A DNA stretch of 64,000 bases from Stomorhina lunata (lineage: Eukaryota; Arthropoda; Insecta; Diptera; Rhiniidae). The position numbers and the translations under genes were made by a program. The DNA lies in assembly GCA_933228675.1 (NCBI GenBank), contig OW121741.1:35469952-35533951 (forward strand), in the 5' to 3' direction. Each line of letters opens with the position of its first letter. The stretch's first letter is position 1. Positions 35,770 through 49,165 of this stretch are shown piece after piece. The notes under the pieces were generated by a model. The model saw only the letters and a list, made by a program, of their open reading frames with translations, was not told where the DNA came from and did not search any database.

Positions 35770-37060
35770 AGGGAAAGCGACATGGGTGTCTCCAGATCCA
35801 ACAACAAAAAAATAGAACAAATAGAACATGTTGTAGTTGACGGTAGGCATTCATCAAGTGTATTGGATGTGCTTACGATTCGGGAAGCCATTATAGGCTC
35901 CGATCATTACCTTGTTGCAGCCAAAGTGAGAACATGTCTGTATGTGTCGCGCAATGAAAATCACAAGTTACAATCTCGTCAAATTGCCACCGATTACTCG
36001 CAATGAACAGCTCAATTACTCGAAGAAAATATTTATAGTTTCAACACTCTATGGCAACACATTGCCAACTCTAAACTGCTGCAAAATCTGTATTAGAATT
36101 CCAAACCCCTCTTCCTAAAAACTCTTGGTATGGCGAGGAGTGCGCAAAGCCATTGCTGAGAAAAAAGCTCAAAGTTAACGGAATAATTGTGGCCTACCAA
36201 TGTGGCTTAAGACCAGGTAAACCTACCACTGATCAGATCTTCACACTACGTCAAATGCTGGAGAAGACCCAAAAGAGGCAAATAGATACAAATCATCTCA
36301 TCGTTGACTACAATGCTGCTTTTGACAGCCCGATACGAACGAAGTTGTTAAAAACTATGTCTGAGTCCGGCATCCCTACGAAGCTAATAGGGTAAAATAG
36401 GTAAGAGTTTATAGGAGTCCTACATTACTAAACGGGAATTCAGGCAAGCCGATAGTTTATCATGCGATCTCTTTAATATTATTTTAGAGAAAATCTTGCG
36501 AGATGCTGCAGTTAATTTAGGTTAAGCAGGAGGCAGACCATGGGGTTCGCGTCACTTGGATCCAGTTGAGGTCCCTTTGTAAATTCCTGCAATGGAGAGA
36601 GAAAAGTGCAATTTCTAATCTAACGTATAAAAAAGACTCAGTTAGAGGCAGCCGGATGCACCAATAAAAGAGCCTATTTTACGAATGTTGATGTTCGAGA
36701 TCTCTGATAGATCGTTTAAAAGTGTAAATCCCAGATGGAGGGTACTAATATCAACAAGGGTTGGGCAATGACAGAGGAGATGAGTGATATGCTGCAGTTA
36801 ACACAACTGGAACAATTTCTATAGAAAACACTTGCTACTGGCGTTTACCGATGACATTGATATCCTGGGACGCACATTGCGCGAAGTGACTGCCGTCATT
36901 TCAAGTCCTGAGAAGAAATGAATGAAAATGGGTCTAGTTGTCAATGAATCAAAAACAAAACTGAAGGTATCAGTCACTAGGATTGTGCCACTTGTGATCG
37001 GTGAGAACTTTAGCTGCGAGGTTGTAAAAGATTTGTTTTGCTGCACGGTGGCTCAGAAAG
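35770..37060 (+). pseudogene. RTE-like LINE, endonuclease C-terminus plus RT, degenerate
   Basis: 35782-36006 gives IEHVVVDGRHSSSVLDVLTI, then GSDHYLVAAKVRT (the D-H pair closing an APE-type endonuclease). 36153-36395 gives YQCGLRPGKPTTDQIFTLRQ and the motif A region LIVDYNAAFDS. A motif-B-like FRQADSLSCDLFNIILEKI lies near 36440-36500 and a motif C LLAFTDDIDILGR near 36836-36875, where the usual YADD has become FTDD. Text between the endonuclease and RT is missing, and about 300 bp of foreign sequence interrupts between motifs B and C. Confidence 0.75.
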
Positions 37061-37590
37061 TGTTTTCTTTTAGCCTATATATGCTTTCGCACCCGCTCGG
37101 ACCCGCCCGTAGAACAATTTTTTTATTTTAATAAAAATACTAAAAATTTTTGCCTACGCAATTCTATCAGAATTTCACGGTGGGATGGTGGAAAAATATA
37201 ATGGAAATAAGTCCACAACTTCTAAACCATTAGGAGAATTTTTAAATAACAATTATGTGCATATAGCAGAAGTGTTTTGGAGCTTAGGTTTTGAACCTGG
37301 AAAGCCTAGATTTTATTGGGGCGGCACAATGGGCCCCCAAAATAGGGCACCTTAGACTCATAAATCACTTAAAACGATATATAATTGTCATTTCCCAACT
37401 GATTTAAAGAATCATACTATATAATAAATACGTAGGTCAAGATTTACAAAAAAACGTTCTGAGTCATAGGCACTTGCATAGTCAGATGAAGCTATTCTTG
37501 ATATAATGTATGGATGACTGCACGATAATGGCGAAAGTTCAGCCCTAAGAACTATAACAGGCTGCCTACAAATTACCCGATCACATCATC
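37061..37590. other. Anonymous spacer
   Basis: AT-rich, no supported frame. 'ggcggcacaatgggccccca' near 37320 stands out only by GC content. Confidence 0.4.
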
Positions 37591-37591
37591 T

Positions 37592-38760
37592 TCATAGGTT
37601 AGGTTGAAAAGGTAATGCCAGGAAAGTGTCATCTTCACTCGGAGACCTTCGGGTCCATTGTGATTTTTTCTGAAAGTAAATAACGACAGCGGGCAGAGAG
37701 AGTATAAAACCTTCAACGTCAGTCAGTTTGCACTGCTGTGTGTCGCCCAGTTCCTCATGGAATCTGTTACTTAGAAATTTAAGTCCCTGTTTTTGGAGCA
37801 TAGGACAGTGGCAGAGGATGTGCCCGACCGTTTCGGACGAGTCTGCGTCTAAGCATAGTATGCAAATGTCCTGAATTGCTCCATCCCATCTACTACGCCT
37901 GGAATTTAGACTGGTTCTGCTAAGACCTAGCAAGAGCTTGGTCTTTCGTATATTTAAGTCGGGCCATAAGGTGCTAGATATTGTGCAAGTGTCCAAATTA
38001 TGCCAGTTCTTAGCTGTTTCCTCACCGATCCAAGACTTAATGCCCATAAAAAGGTGACATATAGGTGGAGCTATCTTTGTCACCGCGAGCATCAGTTCCT
38101 GACACGAGCCAAATCTTGCGATTTCGTCAGCAGTTTCGTTGCCTTCGATGTCCCAATGACCAGGAACCCAGCAAAGTCCTACCATATATGTATCAGCCAA
38201 GGTGATGATAGCTAAACTACATGACTTGACTAGTTTTGAGGTGGTACTACATCCTTCCAGGGCTTTTGGAGCAGCCTGACTATCAACGTGGATTGTCACC
38301 TCGCTGTCTACAGGAATGTTGTATGAAATAAGTCCAGTGGATTTCATAATGGCCAATATTTCTGCCTGAAATACACCGAGCCTGTAGGATTTCCTAATGT
38401 TCTAATTCTTTAAGAAGACAACAGCACCAGTGCCGATTTCCATTTTAGCGTTCCCACGTCAGTCGATTCTTCGAACCGGAACGACTCGGAAATCTTATGA
38501 TTTCGTTAAAGGACTGCCACTTCTGCGATATTAACAATAATATCGCAGTTACAACAACATTTCCATTTTAGAACCATCTGTGAAGATCGAGTTCCCCTCA
38601 AAGAGCGATTGACGATTATCCCGGCTAGTTCTATCAGGAATAACGATCTCTGGTACGGAACTAAACAACAGTTCCTTGACTAAGTAGTCAGATACAGTAG
38701 AACCTGACTTCTTCATGAGGAAACAAGAGTCCTTCAAGTAAAGGAACATAACGTTAATCT
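37592..38760 (-). pseudogene. LINE RNase H domain and C-terminus
   Basis: Minus strand. The domain begins with SIFTDGSKME (about 38595-38566; first RNase H aspartate), continues after an interruption with GTGAVVFL (about 38440) and FQAEILAIMKSTG (about 38380; the Glu). A long open frame (38356-37592) then has IHVDSQAAPKALEG (second Asp), CWVPGHWDIEGNETADEIAR (His and last Asp) and a C..C...H...C end (CILCLDADSSETVGHILCHC). The four catalytic positions are present. The interruption at 38450-38560 is a roughly 120-bp insertion bracketed by 'atttccattttag'. This is the RNase H seen in R1/LOA-like LINEs; upstream RT is absent. Confidence 0.75.
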
Positions 38761-39300
38761 ATCTCAGAAGTTTCTTTTGGGATGTCATCGGAGAAATCAC
38801 ATAGTTGGCATCTTCCCCGAGGCATGTCAGGAAAGATCATCTCGTATATGAGGGTAGCATACGAGATTATGTGTACTCAATCCTTTAGATCATACCTCGT
38901 ACATGGCAGCATTAAACAACACTCATAAAGACGCCACCAACTCCGCGATTTCAGGTTATCGCATGAATGTTGTATTAGGGGGTCGGCCACCGTTCATAGC
39001 AGAAGAAGAAAAGAACTTGCCGCGGAAAACAAGAGTCGTTCTGGCTCTACTGATATCGGGATGGAGCCAAAGATTAAATATCTTTTGTCCCTTATAGACC
39101 GTGCCATCCCCAACGTACGCCTAGCCTGTGTTCAGGGTCCTCATGATACCCCCACATTTTCAAATGTACCGCCAAGCCTACTTCACTTAGTTCTGAGAAT
39201 TGATTTGTGGACTTATCAAGAGGAAGTAGCATAATTTTTTGGCCTTCATCTTCTAACAGATCCACCATAAATACAAAATTCTAAAGTTGTAAATGTTAGA
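38712..39300 (+). pseudogene. 3' end of a jockey-supergroup LINE, second copy
   Basis: Closely parallels 26580-27060: 'tcatgaggaaacaagagtcc', 'tcttttgggatgtcatcgga', 'cttccccgaggcat', then a frame (38903-39097) with AALNNTHKDATNSAISGYRM and EEEKNLPRKTRVVLALLISG, then 'tgttcagggtcctcatgata'. It ends near 39298 with a 'gttacaacaacaaataaac' tail. It lies back to back with the minus-strand RNase H relic. Confidence 0.75.
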
Positions 39301-39354
39301 GCTGTTACAACAACAAATAAACTAAAATATGTTTAGTTATCAAATTTTTTTCAA

Positions 39355-40660
39355 TTGTAAGTTTCCCCTAAAAAAGGGAAATTTTGTAAATTTCCCATAA
39401 AAACAGAAAATTTTGAAAACTTCCCATAAAAAAGGGAAATTTTGAAAATATCCCATAAAAATGGGAAATTTTGAAAATTTAACATAAAAGTGGTAAATTT
39501 TGAACATTTCCCATAAAAACGGGAAATTTGGAAAATTTTCCATATAAAAGAAAATTTCACATAATAACGGAAAATTTTGAAAAAAATTTCCCGTAAAAAC
39601 CGAAAATTTTGAAAATTTCCCATAAAGACGGAAAATTTTGAAAATTTCCAATAAAGACGGAAAATTTTGAAAATTTCCCATTTTTATGGGAAATTTTGAA
39701 AATTTTCCATAAAAATTTAAATTTTGAAAATTTCCCATAAAAAAGGGATATTTTGAAAATTTCACACAAAAAGAAAAATTTTGAAAATTTCCAAAAAGAA
39801 ACGGGAATTTTTTTAAAATTTCTGATAAAAAAGGGACATTTTCTAAAAAAAGGGAAATTTTGAAAATTTTCCATACAAACCGGAATTTTAAATTTTCCCT
39901 TTTTATTTGAAATTTTCAAAATTTCCCGTTTTTATGGGAAATTTTCAAAATTTCCCATAAAAATGGCATCTTTCCGTCTTTATTGGAAGTTTTCAAAATT
40001 TTTCGTCTTTATAGGAAATTTTCAAAATTTTCCGTTTTTATGGAAAATTTTTTTCAAAATTTTCCGTTATTATGTGAAATTTTCAAAATTTCCCTTTTTA
40101 TGGAAAATTTTCAAAATTTCCTGTTTTTAGGTGAAATTTTAAAAATTTTCCGTTTCTAGGTAAAAAATTATCAAAATTTCCCATTTTTATGGGAAATTTT
40201 AAAAATTTCCCATTTTTATTTGAAATTTTAAAAATTGCCCATTTATATGGGAAATTTTAAAAATTTCCCATTTTTATTGTAAATTTTCAAAATTTCCCAT
40301 TTTTTTTAGGTGAAATTTTCAAAATTTTCCGTTTTTAGGTGAAATTTTCAAAATTTCCTTTTTTATGGAAAATTTTCAAAATTTTCCATTTTTATGGGAA
40401 ATTTCAAAAATTTTTCATTTTTACAGAAAATTTTTAAAATTTCCCATTTATATAGGATATTTTGCAAAATTTCACATTTTTATAAAAAATTTTCAAAATT
40501 TCCTCGTTTTACAAGAAATTTTTAAAACTTTCCATTTTTATGGGAAATTTTTATATGTATTCCGTTTTTATGGGAAATTTTCAAAATTTTCATTTGTATT
40601 GAAAATTTTTAAAATTTACCGTTTTTATAGGAAATTTTTAAAATTTATTTTTAATTTGGT
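39355..40660. repeat. Satellite II: 29-bp unit in two opposed halves
   Basis: 39355 to about 39900 repeats a 29-bp unit reading TTTCCCATAAAAA, then GGAAATTTTGAAAA. From about 39900 to 40660 the reverse complement (TTTTTATGGGAAATTTT, CAAAAT) predominates. Because 29 is not a multiple of three and one strand lacks stops, rotating frames give spurious peptides (GKFSKF, GNFQNFP, EIFKIF) on the minus strand of the left half. Not coding. The orientation switch makes the array a large imperfect inverted repeat. Confidence 0.9.
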
Positions 40661-40669
40661 ACTGATTTT

Positions 40670-40930
40670 TTTATTTGTGTGTTTTTCATTCGACAAATAT
40701 TTTTGACAAAAAAATTAAAATCGGAAAATTACAATTATTCCTGTTAAAAATAAAAAAAATCAGACCTTGACAAATATTTTTGCAAAAAAAATATTTGTCA
40801 GACCTTGACAAATATTTTTGACAAAAAAAATAAAAATCAATTTTTCAGATCTTGGCAAATATTTTTGCAAAAAAAATCTTTGCTAGAGTTGACAAATATA
40901 TTTGAAAAAAAAAATGGAAATCGTAAAATA
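40670..40930. repeat. Short direct repeats of CTTGACAAATATTTTTG
   Basis: About five degenerate copies at 40694, 40769, 40803, 40852 and 40888 of a 'gacaaatatttttg.caaaa' phrase, some preceded by 'cagacct'. AT-rich low-copy tandem; no gene. Confidence 0.7.
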
Positions 40931-41785
40931 ACAATTATTTTTGAAAAAAAAAAAAAATATTTTCAGCATGTCTTTTTCTGAAAATATCGGGGAAAACCAT
41001 AGTAGTTCTGCCATGGGGAAAACTATTTTTATTGTGTTTTTGATGTCTTTGAATTAGCTCTGCAATATTACCATATGATTACTTTTTTTCTTTGAAAATA
41101 ATTATTATTTTCGGTGCCTGCTTTTTACATCTAACTGCCAAATAACCAAAAAAAACTAGTAAAGAACCGTTTAGCCTATGCGATGATGAAGGTTAGAAAA
41201 TTGTTACAAAATTTACTAGATTTGAATGTGAATTTTATTTTCTTTTAAATATTTGATTTAAATTAACGGCTTTTCCGCCTCTAAGCAGTGCTGCCTATTT
41301 TATAACAGAGAGTGTAGCCATATCAGTGACAAAAACTACTTGATATGGCAACATTTTGATTGACCCATTTAAGTATAGCCAGTGCTGTTGCTGCAGCTAC
41401 TTTTAAGCCATCTGTTCATCTTTTCAAGCGTTTTCTTCGCCAAATTAAGTTAGCAACACTTTTACTGGCATAGAAAATCGGCAAGAAATGAGAAACACAA
41501 AACGAATTTAGCATTGCAATTGAAAAAAGGAAGCGCATTACGAAAGTCTTTGAAAAGATTTTTTGCAAACTAAACAAAAATCGAGAAAAAAATAAGATTA
41601 AATTACAAATTTTAAATATTTTGCTGATACGACATAGTTTTTCTTTGTTGATAAGAAGAAATTGTGTTTAATTAGAAAGAATTTGGCAGCGGCAAATAAA
41701 AAGCAAAACTAAAAATTTGTGTGTATTTAATTTTATTTGTGTTATAAGACGACAAACGCGAACGTAAAAGCTAAATGTGGTCAAA
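40931..41785 (+). promoter_or_regulatory. Upstream region and 5' leader of the APC11 gene
   Basis: Contains no frame or repeat of note and presumably holds the promoter, but I recognise no TATA box or core motif with confidence. The leader ends with a minimal upstream frame: ATG at 41775, three sense codons, and a TGA at 41787-41789 that overlaps the APC11 start codon as ATGA. Such an overlap could tune translation by termination-reinitiation; this is inference. Confidence 0.45.
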
Positions 41786-42043
41786 ATGAAAGTAACAATT
41801 AAATCTTGGATGGGAGTTGCATCATGGCGTTGGATAGCAAATGATGAAAATTGTGGCATTTGTCGTATGTCCTTTGAGTCAACTTGTCCGGAATGTGCGT
41901 TGCCCGGCGATGATTGTCCCTTAGTTTGGGGCGTATGTTCACATTGCTTTCACATGCACTGTATTGTTAAATGGCTGAATTTGCAACCCCTCAATAAACA
42001 GTGTCCAATGTGTCGGCAAGCTTGGAAATTCAATATTCACTAG
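41786..42043 (+). CDS. lmgA: Anaphase-promoting complex subunit 11 (APC11), RING-H2 protein
   Basis: Intact 85-residue protein. APC11 is the RING-H2 catalytic subunit of the APC/C ubiquitin ligase. It recruits the E2 and, with the cullin-like APC2, transfers ubiquitin to cyclins and securin in nucleus and cytoplasm. Visible support: the family start MKVTIKSW, the W..W.ANDENCGICR region, and zinc ligands C23, C26, C34, C37, C44, C51, H53, H56, H58, C59, C73, C76 (C-x2-C first pair, H-x2-H and C-x2-C pairs). Human APC11 is 84 residues, so length fits. I chose the ATG at 41786 because upstream codons in frame start with GTG and the MKV start is conserved; its context (caaaATGA) is good. The Drosophila orthologue is lemming (lmgA). 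No intron interrupts the coding part. A poly(A) signal candidate AATAAA lies at 42188. Confidence 0.95.
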   Translation: MKVTIKSWMGVASWRWIANDENCGICRMSFESTCPECALPGDDCPLVWGVCSHCFHMHCIVKWLNLQPLNKQCPMCRQAWKFNIH

Positions 42044-43753
<1,710 letters not shown>

Positions 43754-44192
43754 CAAAATCCCTTCTTAGACTAGGCCCTAGAGCTGCCCGTCTAGTTTAA
43801 GAACAAAGGGAAACATAAATCACAACAAATCTAGCCAATGGAGTAAACAACAACAATAAGCTAAACAAATCTAAATCAAAAGTATCAATCAACATCTTTT
43901 ATAAAAGAAACTAAAACAAAATCAACATGTCAAGTCAATTCAATACTTCGTTTATATGACTGCTTAAGGATAACCTAAGGCTCCATTCTTGAACCTCATG
44001 TAAGTTGGTTTTTCCTTCTCATTGTTTTTATTTGTATAAAAAATAATAGAATTTAAAACAACACACCAACACTTTAAAGAATAATTTTCAAAATTGATCA
44101 AAATTGTTCTACACAAACAATGTTTCCTATTTATGAATTTTTTAGATGATAAGAATTAAAGCAAAAACGTTTTATCATTGAATTTAATAAAC
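43754..44192 (+). terminator. 3' untranslated region and poly(A) signal
   Basis: AT-rich sequence after the FAM89-like stop. The clearest cleavage/polyadenylation hexamer is AATAAA at 44186-44191. Confidence 0.5.
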
Positions 44193-44244
44193 AAAACATT
44201 TTAAAAGAACTTTTCCAAATTAACTTCTATTTTTTATAAATTTA

Positions 44245-44352
44245 CCCCCTAATTCATAAACGTATTATCAAAGTTTTACAGTAGGAATTTTGTATGGAAA
44301 ATTTGAATTATAAGCTTGTCATAGCTATATTGTTCGTTTATGAATTAGGGGG
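44245..44352. mobile_element. 108-bp MITE, PIF/Harbinger-like
   Basis: Perfect 18-bp terminal inverted repeats CCCCCTAATTCATAAACG / CGTTTATGAATTAGGGGG, flanked on each side by TTA. A 3-bp TWA-type target duplication is the signature of PIF/Harbinger elements; the superfamily call rests on this alone. Too small to encode anything. It lies just beyond the 3' end of the FAM89-like gene. Confidence 0.85.
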
Positions 44353-45170
44353 TTAATTTGTTATAATACAATTCATTAAATTCTTTAAGCAATTCATTTT
44401 TTAAGAAACGGTTAAAAATCAAAATTCCTTTATCTCGCATGACAACCCCGAATTTTTTTTTCTTTCCAAACTCAACGGAACGGCTGTTGTCCGTTTCACT
44501 TAACCGATGCCCTGCTCGTATAAATTGTGCTATTAGATGGGCGAAAACTTGACTATTCTAGGTGTTGAAAATATAATATCTTGTGAACATTTCAATATTG
44601 AAGGAGCGATTTCAGCTTTCAATATTTCAATATTTCGGTAGTAATCCACTTAAAAAAAAGAAAACAATATTCGAAAGAGAAAATAACCCATCAAAATTTT
44701 GGTAATGGGATGTACTCCGGTAATATATTACTTTATTTTGACTACAACATACCCTCCGAATTAGTACATATAAGTGAAGAACATATTTGAAAAGAGGATT
44801 AAGTCCATTTTTTTTTTAATTGAGATATTAAGGGTTTTGTGTTTTAATGTTTTTAAAAATATAGGTGACCAATTTTTGTAAATTAAATCTTAAGTTTTGA
44901 TCATATGTTCTGAATTTTCATTTATAAAAAAAAAATATAAAAACCATTTGGAAATGCGTTTTCAGCTGTTTAAATGGACTTATATCACTTTCAAAACAAA
45001 CATTTTAAAATATTATTTTTTTTAATTGAAAAATAAATGGGACTTGAACTGTTTTCAAACAAAAAAAATTTAAATTTTTGAAAGTGGACCTTATCCACTT
45101 TCAAAACAAATAAAACGAAAAATTTTGTTTCAAAAAATTTTGCCAAATATTTATTTTTCGTAGCAAAATT
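44353..45170. other. Anonymous spacer before satellite III
   Basis: AT-rich. The phrase 'ccactttcaaaacaaa' and its relatives (near 44986, 45043, 45110) recur. 44470-44540 is GC-richer ('caacggaacggctgttgtcc', a short hairpin). No gene seen. Confidence 0.4.
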
Positions 45171-48100
45171 CCTATAAAAGGTAAATTTTCGAAAAAATTC
45201 ATTAAAAACGCAAAATTTTTGAAAAATTTCCTATAAAAAGTAAATTTTTGAAAAATTTCCTGTAAAAAGTTAATTTTTGAAAAATTTCCTATAAAAAGTA
45301 AACTTTTGCAAAATTTCCTATAATAAGTAAATTTTTGAAAAATTTCTTATAAAAAGTAAATTTTTGAAAAATTTTCCTATAAAAAGTAAATTTTTGAAAA
45401 ATTTCCTATAAAAGGTAAATTTTTGAAAAATTTCCTATAAAAAGTAAATTTTTGAAAAATTTCCTATAAAAAGTGAATTTTTGAAAAATTTCCTATAAAA
45501 AGTTAATTTTTAAAAAATTTCCTATAAAAAGTAAATTTTTAAAAAATTTCCTATAAAAAGTAAATTTTTGAAAAATTTCCTATAAAAAGTAAATTTTTAA
45601 AAAATTTCCTATAAAAAGTAAATTTTTGAAAAATTTCTTATAAAAAGTAAATTTTTGAAAAATTTTCCTATAAAAAGTAAATTTTTGAAAAATTTCCTAT
45701 AAAAGGTAAATTTTTGAAAAATTTCCTATAAAAAGTAAATTTTTGAAAAATTTCCTATAAAAAGTGAATTTTTGAAAAATTTCCTATAAAAAGTTAATTT
45801 TTAAAAAATTTCCTATAAAAAGTAAATTTTTGAAAAATTTCCTATAAAAAGTAAATTTTTGAAAAATTTCCTATAAAAAGTTAATTTTTAAAAAATTTCC
45901 TATAAAAAGTAAATTTTTGAAAAATTTCCTATAAAAAGTAAATTTTTGAAAAATTTCCTATAAAAAGTAAATTTTTAAAAAATTTCCTATAAAAAGTTCA
46001 TTTTTGAAAAATTTCCTATAGAAAGTAAACTTTAGCAAAATTTTCTATAAAAAGTAAAATTTTGATTTTTTTTCTTAAAAAGTAAATTTTTGAAAAATTT
46101 CCTATAAAAAGTAAATATTTGAAAAATTTCCTATAAAAAGTAAATTTTTGAAAAATTTCCTATAAAAAGTAAATTTTTGAAAAATTTCCTATAAAACTAT
46201 TAATTTTTGAAAAATTTCCTGTAAAAAGTTAATTTTTGAATAATTTTCTTATAAAAAGTAAATTTTTGAAAAATTACCTATAAAAAGTAAATTTTTGAAA
46301 AATTTCCTATAAAAAGTAAATTTTTGAATTTTTTTCTTAAAAAGTAAATTTTTGAAAAATTTCCCATAAAATGTTAATTTTCGAAAAATTTCCTATAAAA
46401 AGTAAATTTTTGAAAAATTTCCTATAAAAAGTAAATTTTTGAAAAATTTCCTATAAAAAGTTAATTTTTAAAAAATTTCCTATAAAAAGTAAATTTTTGA
46501 AAAATTTCCTATAAAAAGTAAATTTTTGAAAAATTTCCTATAAAAAGTAAATTTTTGAATTTTTTTTCTTAAAAAGTAAATTTTTGAAAAATTTCCCATA
46601 AAATGTTAATTTTTCAAAAATTTCCTATAAAAAGTAAATTTTTGAAAAATTTCCTATAAAAAGTTAATTTTTAAAAAATTTCCTATAAAAAGTAAATTTT
46701 TGAAAAATTTCCTATAAAAAGTAAATTTTTGAAAAATTTCCTATAAAAAGTAAATTTTTGAAAAATTTCCTATAAAAAGTAAATTTTTAAAAAATTTCCT
46801 ATAAAAAGTTAATTTTTGAAAAATTTCCTATAAAAAGTAAACTTTTGCAAAATTTCCTATAAAAAGTAAAATTTTGATTTTTTTTCTTAAAAAGTAAATT
46901 TTTGAAAAATTTCTTATAAAAAGTTAATTTTTGAAAAATTTTCCTATAAAAAGTAAATTTTTGAAAAATTTGCTATAAAAGGTAAATTTTTGAAAAATTT
47001 CCTATATAAAATAAATTTTTCAAAAATTTCCTATTGAAAGTAAATTTTTTGAAAAATTTTTTTTAAAAGGTAAATTTTTGAAAAATCTCTTATAAAAAGT
47101 AAATTTTAAAAAAAATTCCTATAAGAAGTAATTTTTTGAAAAATTTCCTATAAAAAGTAATTTTTTGAAAAATTTTCTATAGAAAGTAAATTTTTGAAAA
47201 AATTTTTTTTAAAAGGTAAATTTTTGAAAAATTTCTTATAAAAAGTTAATTTTTGAAAAATTTTTTATAAAAAGTAAATTTTTGAAAAATTTGCTATAAA
47301 AGGTAAATTTTTGAAAAATTTCCTATATAAAATAAATTTTTCAAAAATTTCCTATGAAAGTAAATTTTTTGAAAAATTTTTTTTAAAAAGTAAATTTTTG
47401 AAAAATTTCCTATAAAAAGTAAATTTTTGAATTTTTTTCTTAAAAAGTAAATTTTTGAAAAATTTCTTATAAAAAGTTAATTTTTGAAAAATTTTCCTAT
47501 AAAAAGTAAATTTTTGAAAAATTTGCTATAAAAGGTAAATTTTTGAAAAATTTCCTATATAAAATAAATTTTTCAAAAATTTCCTATTGAAAGTAAATTT
47601 TTTGAAAAATTTTTTTTAAAAAGTAAATTTTTGAAAAATTTCCTATAAAAAGTAAATTTTTGAATTTTTTTCTTAAAAAGTAAATTTTTGAAAAATTTCT
47701 TATAAAAAGTTAATTTTTGAAAAATTTTCCTATAAAAAGTAAATTTTTGAAAAATTTGCTATAAAAGGTAAATTTTTGAAAAATTTCCTATAAAAAGTTA
47801 ATTTTTAAAAAATTTCCTATAAAAAGTAAATTTTTGAAAAATTTCCTATAAAAAGTAAATTTTTGAAAAATTTCCTATAAAAAGTAAATTTTTGAATTTT
47901 TTTTCTTAAAAAGTAAATTTTTGAAAAATTTCCCATAAAATGTTAATTTTTCAAAAATTTCCTATAAAAAGTAAATTTTTGAAAAATTTCCTATAAAAAG
48001 TTAATTTTTAAAAAATTTCCTATAAAAAGTAAATTTTTGAAAAATTTCCTATAAAAAGTAAATTTTTGAAAAATTTCCTATAAAAAGTAAATTTTTGAAA

Positions 48101-49165
48101 AATTTCCTATAAAAAGTAAATTTTTAAAAAATTTCCTATAAAAAGTTAATTTTTGAAAAATTTCCTATAAAAAGTAAACTTTTGCAAAATTTCCTATAAA
48201 AAGTAAAATTTTGATTTTTTTTCTTAAAAAGTAAATTTTTGAAAAATTTCCTATAAAAAGTAAATTTTTGAAAAATTTCCTATAAAAAGTAAATTTTTGA
48301 AAAATTTCCTATAAAAAGTAAATTTTTAAAAAATTTCCTATAAAAAGTTAATTTTTGAAAAATTTCCTATAAAAAGTAAACTTTTGCAAAATTTCCTATA
48401 AAAAGTAAAATTTTGATTTTTTTTCTTAAAAAGTAAATTTTTGAAAAATTTCCTATAAAAAGTAAATTTTTGAAAAATTTCCTATAAAACTATTAATTTT
48501 TGAAAAATTTCCTGTAAAAAGTTATTTTTTGAATAATTTCCTTATAAAAAGTTAATTTTTGAATAATTTCCTTATAAAAAGTAAATTTTTGAAAAATTTC
48601 CTATAAAAAGTAAATTTTTGAAAAATTTCCTATAAAAAGTAAATTTTTGAAAAATTTCCTATAAAAAGTAAATTTTTGAAAAATTTCCTATAAAAAGTTA
48701 ATTTTTGAAAAATTTTCCTATAAAAAGTAAATTTTTGAAAAATTTCCTATAAAAGGTAAATTTTTCAAAAATTTCCTATTGAAAGTAAATTTTTTGAAAA
48801 TTTTTTTTTTAAAAGGTAAATTTTTGAAAAATCTCTTATAAAAAGTAAATTTTAAAAAAATATCCTATAAGAAGTAATTTTTTGAAAAATTTCCTATAAA
48901 AAGTAATTTTTTGAAAAATTTTCTATAGAAAGTAAATTTTTGAAAAATTTTTTTTAAAAGGTAAATTTTTGAAAAATTTCTTATAAAAAGTTAATTTTTG
49001 AAAAATTTTTTATAAAAAGTATATTTTAAAAAAAATTTCCTATAAGAAGTAATTTTTTGAAAAATTTCCTATAAAAAGTAAATTTTTGAAAAATTTCCTG
49101 TAAAAAGTTAATTTTTGAATAATTTCCCATAAAAAGTAAATTTTTTAAAAACTTCCTATAAAAGT
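45170..49165. repeat. Satellite III: 29-bp unit, about 135 copies
   Basis: The unit is TTTCCTATAAAAAG then TAAATTTTTGAAAAA, 29 bp, in one orientation throughout. Stops occur in all frames, so no frame arises. Higher-order structure: variant units recur as blocks, e.g. a 'ttgctataaaaggtaa' variant near 46971, 47287, 47524 and 47756 (about 232-237 bp, eight units, for the last intervals). A block of about 370 bp around 46594 recurs apparently identically around 47932. This indicates recent amplification. Confidence 0.95.

Noticed and set aside
39340..40706. Frames with GKFSKF / GNFQNFP repeats
   Set aside because: They are the three rotating frames of the 29-bp satellite II unit, not proteins.
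41777..41785. Upstream extension of APC11 by three codons
   Set aside because: The extension begins with GTG; the conserved family start is the ATG at 41786.
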